Assembly (NCBI RefSeq): GCF_005405485.1
Contig: NZ_BJED01000021.1
Span: 18,997 to 82,996, forward strand
Origin: Enterococcus hulanensis
GTDB taxonomy: Bacteria > Bacillota > Bacilli > Lactobacillales > Enterococcaceae
Length of the DNA: 64,000 nucleotides
Direction of reading: 5' to 3'
Shown here: piece after piece, positions 33,802 to 43,178 of the stretch
How positions within the stretch are numbered: position 1 is the stretch's first letter
How the letters are laid out: each line of letters starts with the position of its first letter
Translations under genes and position numbers: made by a program
Notes under the pieces: generated by a model
The model's database searches: none
Told to the model about the DNA's origin: nothing
What the model saw: the letters and a program-made list of their open reading frames with translations, nothing else

Positions 33802-34407
33802 ATGATCAAGAATATTGTGTTTGATTTAGGTAACGTTTTAGTCGATTTTGATCCCGTGCGCTTTGTTCGTGAAAAAAACGTAAATGACCAGCAGCAGGAA
33901 CTGCTTAGATCGGAAATTTTTGGTTCAGTAGATTGGCTGCGCTTTGATAAAGGTACGATGACCAGAGATGAGCTGGCCTTGGCCGTAAAAGCTCGCCTGC
34001 CGGAAGATTTGCATATGATCGCTGATGATTTACTGGCAACTTGGTACAATGATTTGCACCCTTTGCCGCAAATGGCTGAACTGCCACAACAACTGAAGGA
34101 AAAAGGCTTCAACCTTTATATTCTTTCTAATGCGCCTCAAGATTATTACTTATATGAAGACAAAGTACCTAGTCATCACTCTTTCGACGGTATCTTTATC
34201 TCCTCAGATTGGAAGCTTGCTAAGCCCGAACATGAGATTTTTCGCACTTTTTATAGCCACTTTCGATTGAATCCGGCCGAGTGCTACTTTATTGACGATA
34301 ATGCAGCAAATATTCTAGCAGCCGAAGAAACTGGAATGCGAGGCTTTCATTTTAAGAAAAATTTTGACTCATTGAATAAAGAATTATCACAGTTTAAACT
34401 TCCATAA
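33802..34407 (+). CDS. HAD-superfamily phosphatase (YihX-like)
   Basis: 201 residues starting MIKNIVFDLGNVLVDFDPVRF, 7 bases after AAGGAGG. HAD motifs: I FDLGNVLVDFD (catalytic Asp first; the usual second Asp two residues later is Gly, as in YihX proteins), II LSNAPQ, III the lysine in KLAKPEHEIF, IV CYFIDDNAAN. It may be a sugar-phosphate phosphatase; the substrate is not set. Its own promoter. It sits between mecA and spx, where the conserved order has no gene, next to an IS remnant. Confidence 0.88.
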   Translation: MIKNIVFDLGNVLVDFDPVRFVREKNVNDQQQELLRSEIFGSVDWLRFDKGTMTRDELALAVKARLPEDLHMIADDLLATWYNDLHPLPQMAELPQQLKEKGFNLYILSNAPQDYYLYEDKVPSHHSFDGIFISSDWKLAKPEHEIFRTFYSHFRLNPAECYFIDDNAANILAAEETGMRGFHFKKNFDSLNKELSQFKLP

Positions 34408-34816
34408 TAAAAAAATCTAATAGGATTCGGGCTGCTTCATCCATTAACCCTTTTAAAAGCTCCTTACGATAGTTGTCCTTCAGAAAAATCTCCCGCAAGC
34501 CTTCATCAATCGTGAAGATGACGTGTCGATGCGTCACTGTAAACAGATCATTCGCCACGATCTCTGCCCATCTTTGGCTTTCTCCGGTTGCACAAGTTGG
34601 ACAAAATTTTCCTTTACAGCGAAAAGCGACTTTCTTTACATCATGGCATCCTTCACAGACAAATAGACGGTAGCCTTTTTTTAGGTCACCACAATCGCGA
34701 AACTTCTTCACTTCTCTTTTCACAACGGATCGAATCCTTCTCGTGTACCTTTGATTGAACTTCTCCCAGTTCTGATATTCATCAAAGAAAATAGCGTGTA
34801 AAATATTGGGTTTCAT
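34394..34816 (-). pseudogene. IS91-like transposase, N-terminal fragment
   Basis: 140 codons matching only the N-terminus of an IS91/IS801-type transposase: VKREVKKFRDCGDLKKGYRL, then zinc cysteines in CEGCHDVKKVAFRCKGKFCPTC, followed by RHVIFTIDEGLREIF. Intact family members run several hundred residues on to a HUH-type catalytic domain; here the reading stops after LLDFFIMEV, the last codons lying in the 3' end of the HAD gene. The catalytic part is lost, so it is a decayed remnant. No ends or target repeats were found. Confidence 0.75.
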
Positions 34817-34913
34817 GTCTCTAGTTTAATAGGAAAAGGACCAATTGAAAAGCGTCTAAAAGATTGATACATCAATTCTTTGGCCGCTTAAAATTTTATA
34901 CTTCCTTTAATGT

Positions 34914-34941
34914 CAAAAAAATACCCCGCGTAAGCGGGGTA
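34914..34941 (-). terminator. Intrinsic terminator of spx
   Basis: TACCCCGC-gtaa-GCGGGGTA, followed on the minus strand by TTTTTTTGAC. Confidence 0.9.
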
Positions 34942-34947
34942 CTTATT

Positions 34948-35346
34948 CTATAATCCAGCCATTAATTGGGCTTGGCGTAATTCATATTGGCGAACGTCAC
35001 GAGGTAAAAAGCGACGAATTTCATCTTCATTAAAACCAACCTGCAGACGTTTCTCATCGATCATGATCGGACGACGCAACAATCCAGGGTTTTCTTTCAC
35101 TAAGTCCAACAATTCTTTCAGTGACAATTCATCTAAATCCATGTTCAACTTTTGGAAAACTTTCGAACGAGTAGAAATAATCTCTTCAGTTCCGTCCTCA
35201 GTCATTTGTAAAATGGCCTTCAACTCATCAATGTTCAATGGCTCAGAAAAGATATTTCGTTCAACATAAGGAATCTCATGTTCCTGTAGCCAAGCACGTG
35301 CTTTCCGACATGATGTACAACTAGGGTAAGTATATAGTGTTAACAT
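34948..35346 (-). CDS. spx: Transcriptional regulator Spx (ArsC-like)
   Basis: Redox-sensing regulator that binds the RNA polymerase alpha C-terminal domain. 132 residues from [17 protein letters not shown]; the ATG at 35346 lies 7 bases after AGGAG, whereas the longer GTG start overlaps it. The CxxC switch (Cys10, Cys13) and the [22 protein letters not shown] segment with the RPI motif are intact. TATAAT-like sequence lies about 70 bases upstream. Its turnover by ClpXP would use the SpxH encoded at 26464. Confidence 0.95.
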   Translation of the reverse strand: MLTLYTYPSCTSCRKARAWLQEHEIPYVERNIFSEPLNIDELKAILQMTEDGTEEIISTRSKVFQKLNMDLDELSLKELLDLVKENPGLLRRPIMIDEKRLQVGFNEDEIRRFLPRDVRQYELRQAQLMAGL

Positions 35347-36126
35347 GCATATCACTCCTTTTCTTGACTCTCAAATTTTGTAACAGGTAAAACTAGCTTC
35401 CTGCTATCTGTTTCTATTATACAAAAAAAAGGTAACAAAAAAAAGAGGAGCTCCACAATTTCTTTACAAATATTAATGTTATTTAATTTATTCCGACGCA
35501 ATAGAAGGTGTCACGACAATACTGACTTATTAAGATGAGAGAACCGTGGCTTAACTCTCATTTTACACAGTGTTATAACAATCGTAAAAACTGTACTAGT
35601 ACGCATGTGTATTCTATAAAAAATTTGAAGTTTTTTTGTGTAAAATATTTTTTTATTGTATCAAATCATTTAAATTCTGTTTTTATATTTAAAAATGGTA
35701 TCACTGGAACTCTATTTTACAAGCCTTTTTTAGAATTATTTTAAAATAGTTGATTCAATAAAATATATTGCATATTATATTATAGTTATTTTATCCTGCC
35801 TTCTAAAGCGCTCTTCTGTATCAAATTTTCCGACTAAAATAATCTCATCAAACAGATACAGCTTTCAAAAAAGCAAAAAATACCAAAATTTTTATAGACT
35901 TTTCAAAAAATGGTGAACCTTAAAAACTCGCGCCTTTTTCTCGTTTCAATCATTATTTTTTTTTGCGTGAATATTTTTGATTGATTGACAATCGTGTTTT
36001 TTTCAATTTGACAACGTTAGGATAACATAACAAGAATTATCTAAATATGCTATTATTTTGCTCATTGCAGATAAAAATTTATCTTTTTTGGTATAATGAA
36101 TCCATCCATAATTTAGGAGTGAGCCG
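35347..36126. other. Long AT-rich intergenic region
   Basis: 780 bases without a convincing gene. It holds the spx promoter region (TATAAT about 35414-35419 on the minus strand), an inverted repeat ATGAGAG/CTCTCAT (35535-35561) with a weak T-run, many poly-A/T tracts, and the promoter of the next gene: an extended -10 TGGTATAAT ending at 36097. One 69-codon reading at 35535-35744 has no ribosome-binding site and an AT-biased composition, so I do not call it. Confidence 0.6.
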
Positions 36127-36846
36127 ATGATCCAAGGAATTGTATTTGATTTAGATGACACCCTATATGAACAGCAAGCCCCCTTTGCAGCCGCAATCAA
36201 CACACTCTTTCCAACCTTTCCAGCTGATAAGATGAACGCATTATTCATTCGTTTTCGCTACTATAGCGATTTCCACTACATGAAATCGATCACTGGTGAA
36301 TGGTCTTTGGAGAAAATGCGCTACGAGCGAATTCGGCTAGCATTGGCAGACTTTGATTTTGCCCCAGCCGATGCTGACTTAGATGCGTTTCAGACAGCGT
36401 ATGACCGAGCATTGCAGACGATCACACTGCCTGTCGAAATTAGTACCGCGTTAGACTCATTAGTCCAGCAGGAGATTCCGCTGGGCATTATTACGAATGG
36501 ACCCGTGGAGCGTCAGACTGATAAGCTTGAGGCACTGCAATTGACGCGTTGGATTGCACCAGAAAAGATTTTGATCTCTGATGGTGTTCAGATTCAAAAA
36601 CCTGATCCGCGAATTTTCAAGCTAATGGAAGAACGGTTAGATTTATCTGCCGAATCACTTTTGTACATCGGAGACAGCTTTGACAATGATGTAGTTGGTG
36701 CCAAGGCCGCTGGCTGGTCCGTCTGGTGGTTCAACCATCAGGCCAGAGAAATTCCGGCTGGTCAAACAGCGCTTTTTGAAAAAGAAATTACTAGTTTTAC
36801 TGCTCTGAATACTGCTCTGACTAACGAAAAAAGTTTGCAACGCTAA
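36127..36846 (+). CDS. HAD-superfamily hydrolase (YjjG/PpaX-like)
   Basis: 239 residues. Motif I FDLDDTLYEQQ, motif II IITNGPVERQ, motif III in KPDPRIFKL and motif IV IGDSFDNDVVGAKAAGW, with a helical cap (about 15-90). Resembles 5'-nucleotidase/phosphoglycolate-phosphatase-like members; substrate unknown. ATG follows AGGAG. Its stop codon forms the loop of the downstream terminator. Confidence 0.88.
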   Translation: MIQGIVFDLDDTLYEQQAPFAAAINTLFPTFPADKMNALFIRFRYYSDFHYMKSITGEWSLEKMRYERIRLALADFDFAPADADLDAFQTAYDRALQTITLPVEISTALDSLVQQEIPLGIITNGPVERQTDKLEALQLTRWIAPEKILISDGVQIQKPDPRIFKLMEERLDLSAESLLYIGDSFDNDVVGAKAAGWSVWWFNHQAREIPAGQTALFEKEITSFTALNTALTNEKSLQR

Positions 36847-36865
36847 GCGCTGCAAACTTTTTTTG
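36832..36865 (+). terminator. Terminator with the stop codon in its loop
   Basis: AGTTTGCA-A-CGC / GCG-C-TGCAAACT with the TAA stop (36844-36846) as the loop, followed by TTTTTTTGC. Confidence 0.85.
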
Positions 36866-36875
36866 CTTTGAGATT

Positions 36876-39800
36876 CTATTCGCCTAAACTCAAGATCAAG
36901 CGAATATCTTCTTCCGTAAGTTTACTTGTTTGTTCTTCATTTCCTTGGATAACCTTTTGGAACAGTTCACGTTTTTCTTGCTGTAGTTGATTCATTCGTT
37001 CCTCGATCGTTCCTTCAGCGATCATACGCCAAACTTCGACGACCTTCTTCTGACCGATTCGATGAGCTCGTCCGGCTGCTTGTTCCTCCACTGCCGGATT
37101 CCACCACAAGTCATACAAAATGACCGTATCTGCTCCGGTTAAGTTTAGACCTGTTCCGCCGGCTTTTAGCGAAATCAAAAAGACATCCTTTTCACCTTCA
37201 TTGAAGGCATCGACCATTTTCAGACGATCTGAGACTTTCGTACTGCCTCGCAGGTAGAAGCTGGTAATTCCTTCTTCCGCAAATTCTTCTTCAATGATTG
37301 ACAGCATGCTGGTGAATTGGGAGAACAGCAGAACGCGTCTTCCGTTTTCCTTCGCTGCATGAATCAAATCCTTTACTTGTTCCAATTTCCCTGAACCGCC
37401 TTCGTAGCCATCAATAAAGAGACGCGGATCATCACAGATTTGACGCAAGCGAGTCAGTCCGGCTAAGATGCTCACACGCTGCTTCCGGAATGTCGCAGAA
37501 TCCATTTGATCGACCTCTTGACGCATTCGTTTAAGATACGCTAGGTAAACAGTTTTTTGTTCTTCCGTTAAGCTGCTTAACACGTTGGATTCGATTCGTT
37601 CCGGTAATTCCTGCAAGACCGTATCCTTATCGCGACGCAACACAAACGGCTGAATCATCTTGGCGATCTCTGAGACGGCCATTTGACGGAAGCGTCCGAT
37701 CGGCGGGAAAAAGCCCGGCATTACTGTTTGGAACAGTGACCACAGCTCTTCCAAATTATTTTCGATTGGTGTACCGCTTAATGCAAAACGATGCGGAATC
37801 AATAAATTCCTTAGAGCGCTGGATGTCTTAGTCGAAGCATTTTTCACCATCTGCGCTTCATCAAGAATCATGTATTGATAGCCCATTTCTTCATGCAGAT
37901 CAATGTCTTGTCGCAGGCTGGCATAAGATGTAATCACGATTTCTCCAGCATCTGCAAGAAGTTGCTCGCGTTCGCTGCGATTTCCAGAAATAACGACAGC
38001 TTCCAGACTTGGAGCAAATTTCTTGATCTCAGCCTGCCAGTTATAAACCAGACTCGCAGGAGTGACGATCACCGCTTTGATCGGCTGTTGTACCTTTTCA
38101 GCTAATAAGAAGGTGATGACCTGGATCGTTTTCCCAAGCCCCATCTCATCCGCTAAAATTCCGCCGAAGCCATAATCACTCAACATTTTCAACCAGCGGA
38201 AGCCGGCCTCCTGATAAGGCCGCAATGTTGCCTGAAGATTGTCCGGCATCTCCGCCTGATAGTCTTCGGGGTGGGTCAAATCTTCTACCATCGTAGTGAA
38301 GCTTTCGCTGAACTGCGCTTGCGGATTGTCCTTTAGCCGCTGTTCCAGCATAATTCCTTGGCTTTTCGGCAAACGAATCAAGCCGTCTTTGGCACTGATT
38401 TTTTCCCGCAGCTGGCTGATCATCTCGCTAGTTTGCTGAAAGACCTCTGAATCAAGCGAGAGGACTTCCCCGTTTTCCAAAGTGTAGAAGCGATCTTTTC
38501 GCAGTAGGCTGTTCAGTACTTGATCGATCTCATTATCCTTGATGCCTGTAACATCAAATTTGATATCCAGCCACGAGCCCTCTTGATTAACTTCAAGGGT
38601 TGGCTGGAATTCTTCTCCGTCTAAAAATAGCTGGCGCAGTTTTTTGCCCATCCGTACTTCGGCATAGCGTCTGAATTCTTCTACTTCGACTTTAAAGAAG
38701 TAATAAAGATTGTCTTTGACGGGCAGCTTCTTTTCAAAGCCGGTATCGATTTTTTGATAGCGATACGTGTCAAAGAGATCCAAAATTTGTTTTTCTTTTT
38801 TACGATCTCGTAAAATCTCGACATTGTTCGGCAGCTTAGGCTGATGAGCCTCATTCGTAGAAAAGTAGGCATTGCCATAGTGAAACTCTGCCTCAGCCTT
38901 GACCATTCCTTTGATCTTTCGGAAAATCACTACCGCCCGCAGTGGTTCTTCCTTCATGATTTCTGCTACATCATCCGATACGATCACACGTCCGATTTTC
39001 CGCAAATAAGGGAAAACATCGGTAAACAATTGTGACAGCTGACGCTGCTCATAAGCAATCACTGGTTCTTTCAACCGCTTCATCAATTGCTTCAAGGTGA
39101 TATACGTGTCCTGCTGCTCGTGTGTCATTAAATAGTAGGAATTTTCGACAAAGCCTAAAAAATAGTTGCTATAGTAATTCGTAAAGCCATCTTCAATCGT
39201 TAGGCCAAAATCATTTTCTCCCCGTTTTTCCAAAGTGAAGGATAAGGGTAGTTCTTGCCCTTCATGAACTTCCGAATAGGTTTTCTCGCCTAAGTTGATA
39301 CTCAAATGGCCCGTTTTTTCCATCGCTTCAAGTAATTCTTGTATCCGATGAACCGGCAATAAAAGATAACGTTTGTCCAGCTTGCCCTTGACTTGCAAGC
39401 CGGCTTTACCTAATAATTGGTAAGTTTCACTGACACCGACAAGGTCCTCGATCAAATCACGACACTTCGGATCAAAGGCTCCAGCCTCGATTTGAAATTT
39501 ATATTGCTTGTTGACCGTATACGCAGAATCCGTTTGATAAGCATGCAGAAAATCATACAAATTCTTCACGATATAACTGCGTTTGGTCAGATTGCTGCCG
39601 ATACGTAATGAAACTGCTAAAACATCCAACTCGGGATGATAAGGATTGGTCGGGAGCGCTTCTACTACAAAATCAACAAATAATGATTGCAACGGTTCTG
39701 CTTCTTTTGCTAAACGCGAAAAGCCCTGGTTCAATAGATCCGCAAAAGAAATACTGCTTTCCATCTTCTTGGGCAAGACAGTTTCAGGCTTGATCACACG

Positions 39801-40055
39801 AGAAAGTCCTTTTTCCCGCAAATACAATTCAACTGCCACTGTGTGCTTGCAATAACCGTGTTCTTCCCAATAAGGACAAGCACAAATATCATTTTCTTTT
39901 CCACTGCCATCTAAATCAACCAGATAAAGTTCGCTGCCTAATACTTCACCATGCCAAACACGCCGAGCCGGATCTGCCTCAACAGACAAGACCCGTCCTT
40001 CTTTCAAGTAAGTTCTGCCGCGTTCGATCACTTTTTCTGGAATACTCCATCTCAT
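36876..40055 (-). CDS. SNF2-family helicase with SWIM zinc finger
   Basis: DNA translocase/remodeller of the bacterial SNF2 class. 1059 residues: N-terminal SWIM finger CxC-x8-CxH (Cys58, Cys60, Cys69, His71), a long SNF2-associated bacterial region, then the motor with DEMGLGKTIQVITFLL, DEAQ box in YMILDEAQMVKN, and C-terminal motifs VILYDLWWNPAVEEQAAGRA and HRIGQ. Its ATG directly follows the sbcC stop, so it is the third gene of sbcD-sbcC-SNF2, suggesting a role in DNA repair or transcription recovery. The exact role is unknown. Confidence 0.92.
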   Translation of the reverse strand: MRWSIPEKVIERGRTYLKEGRVLSVEADPARRVWHGEVLGSELYLVDLDGSGKENDICACPYWEEHGYCKHTVAVELYLREKGLSRVIKPETVLPKKMESSISFADLLNQGFSRLAKEAEPLQSLFVDFVVEALPTNPYHPELDVLAVSLRIGSNLTKRSYIVKNLYDFLHAYQTDSAYTVNKQYKFQIEAGAFDPKCRDLIEDLVGVSETYQLLGKAGLQVKGKLDKRYLLLPVHRIQELLEAMEKTGHLSINLGEKTYSEVHEGQELPLSFTLEKRGENDFGLTIEDGFTNYYSNYFLGFVENSYYLMTHEQQDTYITLKQLMKRLKEPVIAYEQRQLSQLFTDVFPYLRKIGRVIVSDDVAEIMKEEPLRAVVIFRKIKGMVKAEAEFHYGNAYFSTNEAHQPKLPNNVEILRDRKKEKQILDLFDTYRYQKIDTGFEKKLPVKDNLYYFFKVEVEEFRRYAEVRMGKKLRQLFLDGEEFQPTLEVNQEGSWLDIKFDVTGIKDNEIDQVLNSLLRKDRFYTLENGEVLSLDSEVFQQTSEMISQLREKISAKDGLIRLPKSQGIMLEQRLKDNPQAQFSESFTTMVEDLTHPEDYQAEMPDNLQATLRPYQEAGFRWLKMLSDYGFGGILADEMGLGKTIQVITFLLAEKVQQPIKAVIVTPASLVYNWQAEIKKFAPSLEAVVISGNRSEREQLLADAGEIVITSYASLRQDIDLHEEMGYQYMILDEAQMVKNASTKTSSALRNLLIPHRFALSGTPIENNLEELWSLFQTVMPGFFPPIGRFRQMAVSEIAKMIQPFVLRRDKDTVLQELPERIESNVLSSLTEEQKTVYLAYLKRMRQEVDQMDSATFRKQRVSILAGLTRLRQICDDPRLFIDGYEGGSGKLEQVKDLIHAAKENGRRVLLFSQFTSMLSIIEEEFAEEGITSFYLRGSTKVSDRLKMVDAFNEGEKDVFLISLKAGGTGLNLTGADTVILYDLWWNPAVEEQAAGRAHRIGQKKVVEVWRMIAEGTIEERMNQLQQEKRELFQKVIQGNEEQTSKLTEEDIRLILSLGE

Positions 40056-43000
40056 TTACGCTTCACTCCATCCTTCTAGCTGGTAACGAATACTGCTGCG
40101 TCCCGTTCCGCTAGTTTCCACAATAATTTGTTGTGGGATACGTTCTTTCAATTCTCTCACGTGACTGATAATGCCGATCATCCGTCCCGCATTTTCGATG
40201 CCTTCCAAGGCTTCCATCGCCATTTCCAGCGCTTCTTCGTCTAAAGAACCGAAGCCTTCGTCGATAAATAGTGCCTCTATAGTGACTCCACCGGCCTGAT
40301 TCTGGATCACTTCGGCTAATCCCAAGGCTAAGGACAGTGCGGCAATGAAGCTCTCGCCGCCCGACAGAGTATGGGAACTGCGTGTTGCTCCGGCATTGTC
40401 ATCGTATACATTGATCTCTAACCCAGTATTTCCTTTGGAGCGTCCAGTTTCTTGCTTTAATTCAAAATGATAACGCCCCTTTGTTAATTGATTCAGCTGC
40501 TGATTAGCGCTTTGCAAGACTTCGGCTAAATACCATTGTAAAACATAGCGTTCCAAACTGATCTTTTGCGGGTTGTCTCCGTTCATCGTTTGGTAAAGCT
40601 GGATCATTTGGCTCAACTCATTCAATTGTTCTTTGCTTTGTTCCTGCAGCACTTCAATTTTTCCAATCAGCTCGCGTTGCTGCTGCAATTGGTTTTCCTT
40701 GGCGTAATGCTGCTGTTGTAATTGAGTCACCTCTGCTTCTTTATCTGCCAACTGCTGCTTCAAAGGCTCTAACTCCGGCTCTTGTTGTTCCTTAATTGCT
40801 TCGGTCAAGCGTTTTTGGCGGTCTTTTAAAACTGCCAACTCTTGATCGAAGGAAGTGATTGCCTTTTCTAATGCGGATAGATCGATTGGCGGTGCTGCCA
40901 ATTCTTCCACCGTTAAACCTGCTTCAGTCAATTGCTCTTGCAGCTGACCTTGATACTTTTCAAGATTTTCGGCAGTTTCTGCTTGTTGTTCAGCCAGCAG
41001 CTTTTGATTTTCTTGCAGTCGGATTCGTTCCTGCTCGATTTCTTTCATCTGCTTTTCGTGTGCCTGCAGCTGTTTTCGGTACGCATCTAAGCTTGCGGTT
41101 AACTCCGTAATGCGGCCCTCTAAAGTCGGTAACTGCCAATCAGCAGTTTGCTCTTCCAAACTGGCAAGCCGGCCCTGCAAGGTTTGCAGTTCAGCTTTGA
41201 CTGTGTTTAGACTTGCTTCGATCTCGTCTTTTTTCGCTTGGTCATTCAACATCTCCGTCGATAGCTGCTGCAATGCTTGATTGGTTTCCGCTATTTCAGC
41301 CAAAGCCTGCGTTGTTTCAGCTTGACGCTCGTTAAGAAATTCTTTTAGCGCGGTTATTTCAGCCTCAACAGTTAACTGATAATAGTCCGCAAATTCCGTT
41401 TGACAGCTTTGAAGCTGCTTTTCGAAGGCTTCTTGTGCCGATAATCGCTCTTCTTGTAATTGATCAAAGGCATTCATCGCTACATCATAGCGGGCCTCGG
41501 TTTGCTCTCGAATCAATTCTAATTGTTTGATTCGGGCTTCTTGTGTTTCAAGCGCAACCTGCAATTGTCCCAGATTATCCGTTGATAATTCCGCGTGCTG
41601 CGCTGGATCCGGGTGTTCCTTAGAGCCGCAGACCGGACACGGTTCATCAGGCAGCAAGTCCATACTCAATCGGGCGATCTCTGCTGCTGCCCATTGGCTT
41701 TTCAGCTTCTTATAGTCCGCTGTTTCGCTGGTTAATTGATTGCTCGTGCGGCTGGCCTTTTCTACTAGCTGAGCGAGTTTGACCTGCTGATCTTCTTCCT
41801 CTTCCTGCTGGTCAAAAATCTGCTTGTCCTGCTCTTTTAGGTGCGTGATCTTCTGTTGAAACTGCAGTTCTTCATAGCGTCGATCCTGCCAAACTTTTTC
41901 AGTGCGTTGCTTGGCTTCTAGGTCCTTTTTCTGTTCCTCGCGGGCTGCTACTTGCTGATTGATCTGGGTTAATTGAGCTTGCTGCTGGGTTTGCTGGTCG
42001 AGTAATTCCGTTTTTTGCTTCAGCAGCTGTTCTTTTTGCTTCACTAATGGTAAGAAGGACTCCAAGCTTTGCAGCTCTTTTTCCTTAGCTTGCCAATCAG
42101 CACTTTCCTTTTCGAAATCGGCTGCCTTTTTCTGGCATTCTGTATATTGCTGCTCTAATTTTTCTGACTTTTGTTGATTTTCATGAGCTTGCTGGGCTTG
42201 CTGCTCTTGGCGCATTTCCAGCTCACGGGTACGTTCATAGGTCGGACGTAATTTTTCGAGCTTTTGTCCACGAGCAAGTTGTTGTCTTCGTTCGCTTTGC
42301 TCTGGTAAACGCTGCTCTAGCTGTTGAAGCTGCTGCTGTGTTTCCCGTGCTTGACGGAAGTTTTCGGCAAGCTCTTGTGCCTGTTGGACCTTAGTCTGCA
42401 GGTTTTGCTGCTGCGTTTGCTTTTCAGTTAATTCAGCTTGGCTTTTTACCAGCGCCTGCTCTTCGATTACCAAATACTCTTTTGCCAGATTCAGCGACTC
42501 TTCATAGGTCGCGCCCTTTTCACTGACGACTTGTTGGAATAGCTGATCGATTCGAGTCGTCAGCTCGCTTACCGCTTTTTCCAGTTCGATTTTTTGGAAT
42601 TTTAAGCTTTCGGTGAAATTGCGATAAAAACTGGTTCCAAATAAACTACGTAAGACAGTCTCTTTTTCTGTACTGTTGGCGTTTAAGAACGTCCGAAACT
42701 CTCCTTGCGGCAGCATCACGATTTGACGGAACTGATCCTTTTGCAAATGCAGAATCTGATAAATCACGTCATTTACCGCGTCCACCTTGGTATAAGCTTC
42801 CGCCTCTTGGCCCGCGTCGTTAAAAATACTCAACTGAACTTTTTGATTTTTCGTCGTCTCGCCCTTGCCGTTTTTCTTGGCTAAGGTTTGTTTCGGCCAG
42901 CGTTCAATGGAATATTGCCGTCCTTGGTGCTCAAAAATGAATTGGACACGGGTTTCCTCCGTTGGTTCAGCAAAAGAGGAGCGAATCTCATTGGAAGAAC

Positions 43001-43178
43001 GCACACCGCCTGAGGCATCGCCATATAATGCAAAGGTGATGGCATCAAAGATCGTCGTTTTGCCGGCACCGGTTTTTCCGCTGATCAAAAACAGCGGGGC
43101 TTCGGTCATCTGTTCAAAGTCCACTTCTTCATGAAGAAACGGACCGAAATTTTCCATAATGATTTTCTTTGGAAGCAT
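40056..43178 (-). CDS. sbcC: Exonuclease SbcCD, subunit C
   Basis: Rad50-like ATPase that opens DNA ends and hairpins with SbcD. 1040 residues: Walker A GKTGAGKTT (34-42), two long Gln/Glu/Leu-rich coiled coils, the zinc hook CPVCGSKEHP near residue 512, and the C-terminal half site with LSGGESFIAALSLALGLAE and FIDEGFGSLDEEAL. Gln is very frequent in the coils, as in other lactic Firmicutes. Overlaps sbcD by one base (TAATG). Confidence 0.95.
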   Translation of the reverse strand: MLPKKIIMENFGPFLHEEVDFEQMTEAPLFLISGKTGAGKTTIFDAITFALYGDASGGVRSSNEIRSSFAEPTEETRVQFIFEHQGRQYSIERWPKQTLAKKNGKGETTKNQKVQLSIFNDAGQEAEAYTKVDAVNDVIYQILHLQKDQFRQIVMLPQGEFRTFLNANSTEKETVLRSLFGTSFYRNFTESLKFQKIELEKAVSELTTRIDQLFQQVVSEKGATYEESLNLAKEYLVIEEQALVKSQAELTEKQTQQQNLQTKVQQAQELAENFRQARETQQQLQQLEQRLPEQSERRQQLARGQKLEKLRPTYERTRELEMRQEQQAQQAHENQQKSEKLEQQYTECQKKAADFEKESADWQAKEKELQSLESFLPLVKQKEQLLKQKTELLDQQTQQQAQLTQINQQVAAREEQKKDLEAKQRTEKVWQDRRYEELQFQQKITHLKEQDKQIFDQQEEEEDQQVKLAQLVEKASRTSNQLTSETADYKKLKSQWAAAEIARLSMDLLPDEPCPVCGSKEHPDPAQHAELSTDNLGQLQVALETQEARIKQLELIREQTEARYDVAMNAFDQLQEERLSAQEAFEKQLQSCQTEFADYYQLTVEAEITALKEFLNERQAETTQALAEIAETNQALQQLSTEMLNDQAKKDEIEASLNTVKAELQTLQGRLASLEEQTADWQLPTLEGRITELTASLDAYRKQLQAHEKQMKEIEQERIRLQENQKLLAEQQAETAENLEKYQGQLQEQLTEAGLTVEELAAPPIDLSALEKAITSFDQELAVLKDRQKRLTEAIKEQQEPELEPLKQQLADKEAEVTQLQQQHYAKENQLQQQRELIGKIEVLQEQSKEQLNELSQMIQLYQTMNGDNPQKISLERYVLQWYLAEVLQSANQQLNQLTKGRYHFELKQETGRSKGNTGLEINVYDDNAGATRSSHTLSGGESFIAALSLALGLAEVIQNQAGGVTIEALFIDEGFGSLDEEALEMAMEALEGIENAGRMIGIISHVRELKERIPQQIIVETSGTGRSSIRYQLEGWSEA

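Noticed and set aside
34922..34941. Palindrome after spx as a binding site
   Set aside because: GC-rich stem with a GTAA loop and T-run is an ordinary terminator.
35535..35744. 69-codon reading in the AT-rich gap upstream of the HAD gene
   Set aside because: No ribosome-binding site, composition follows the AT-rich background, no recognisable family.
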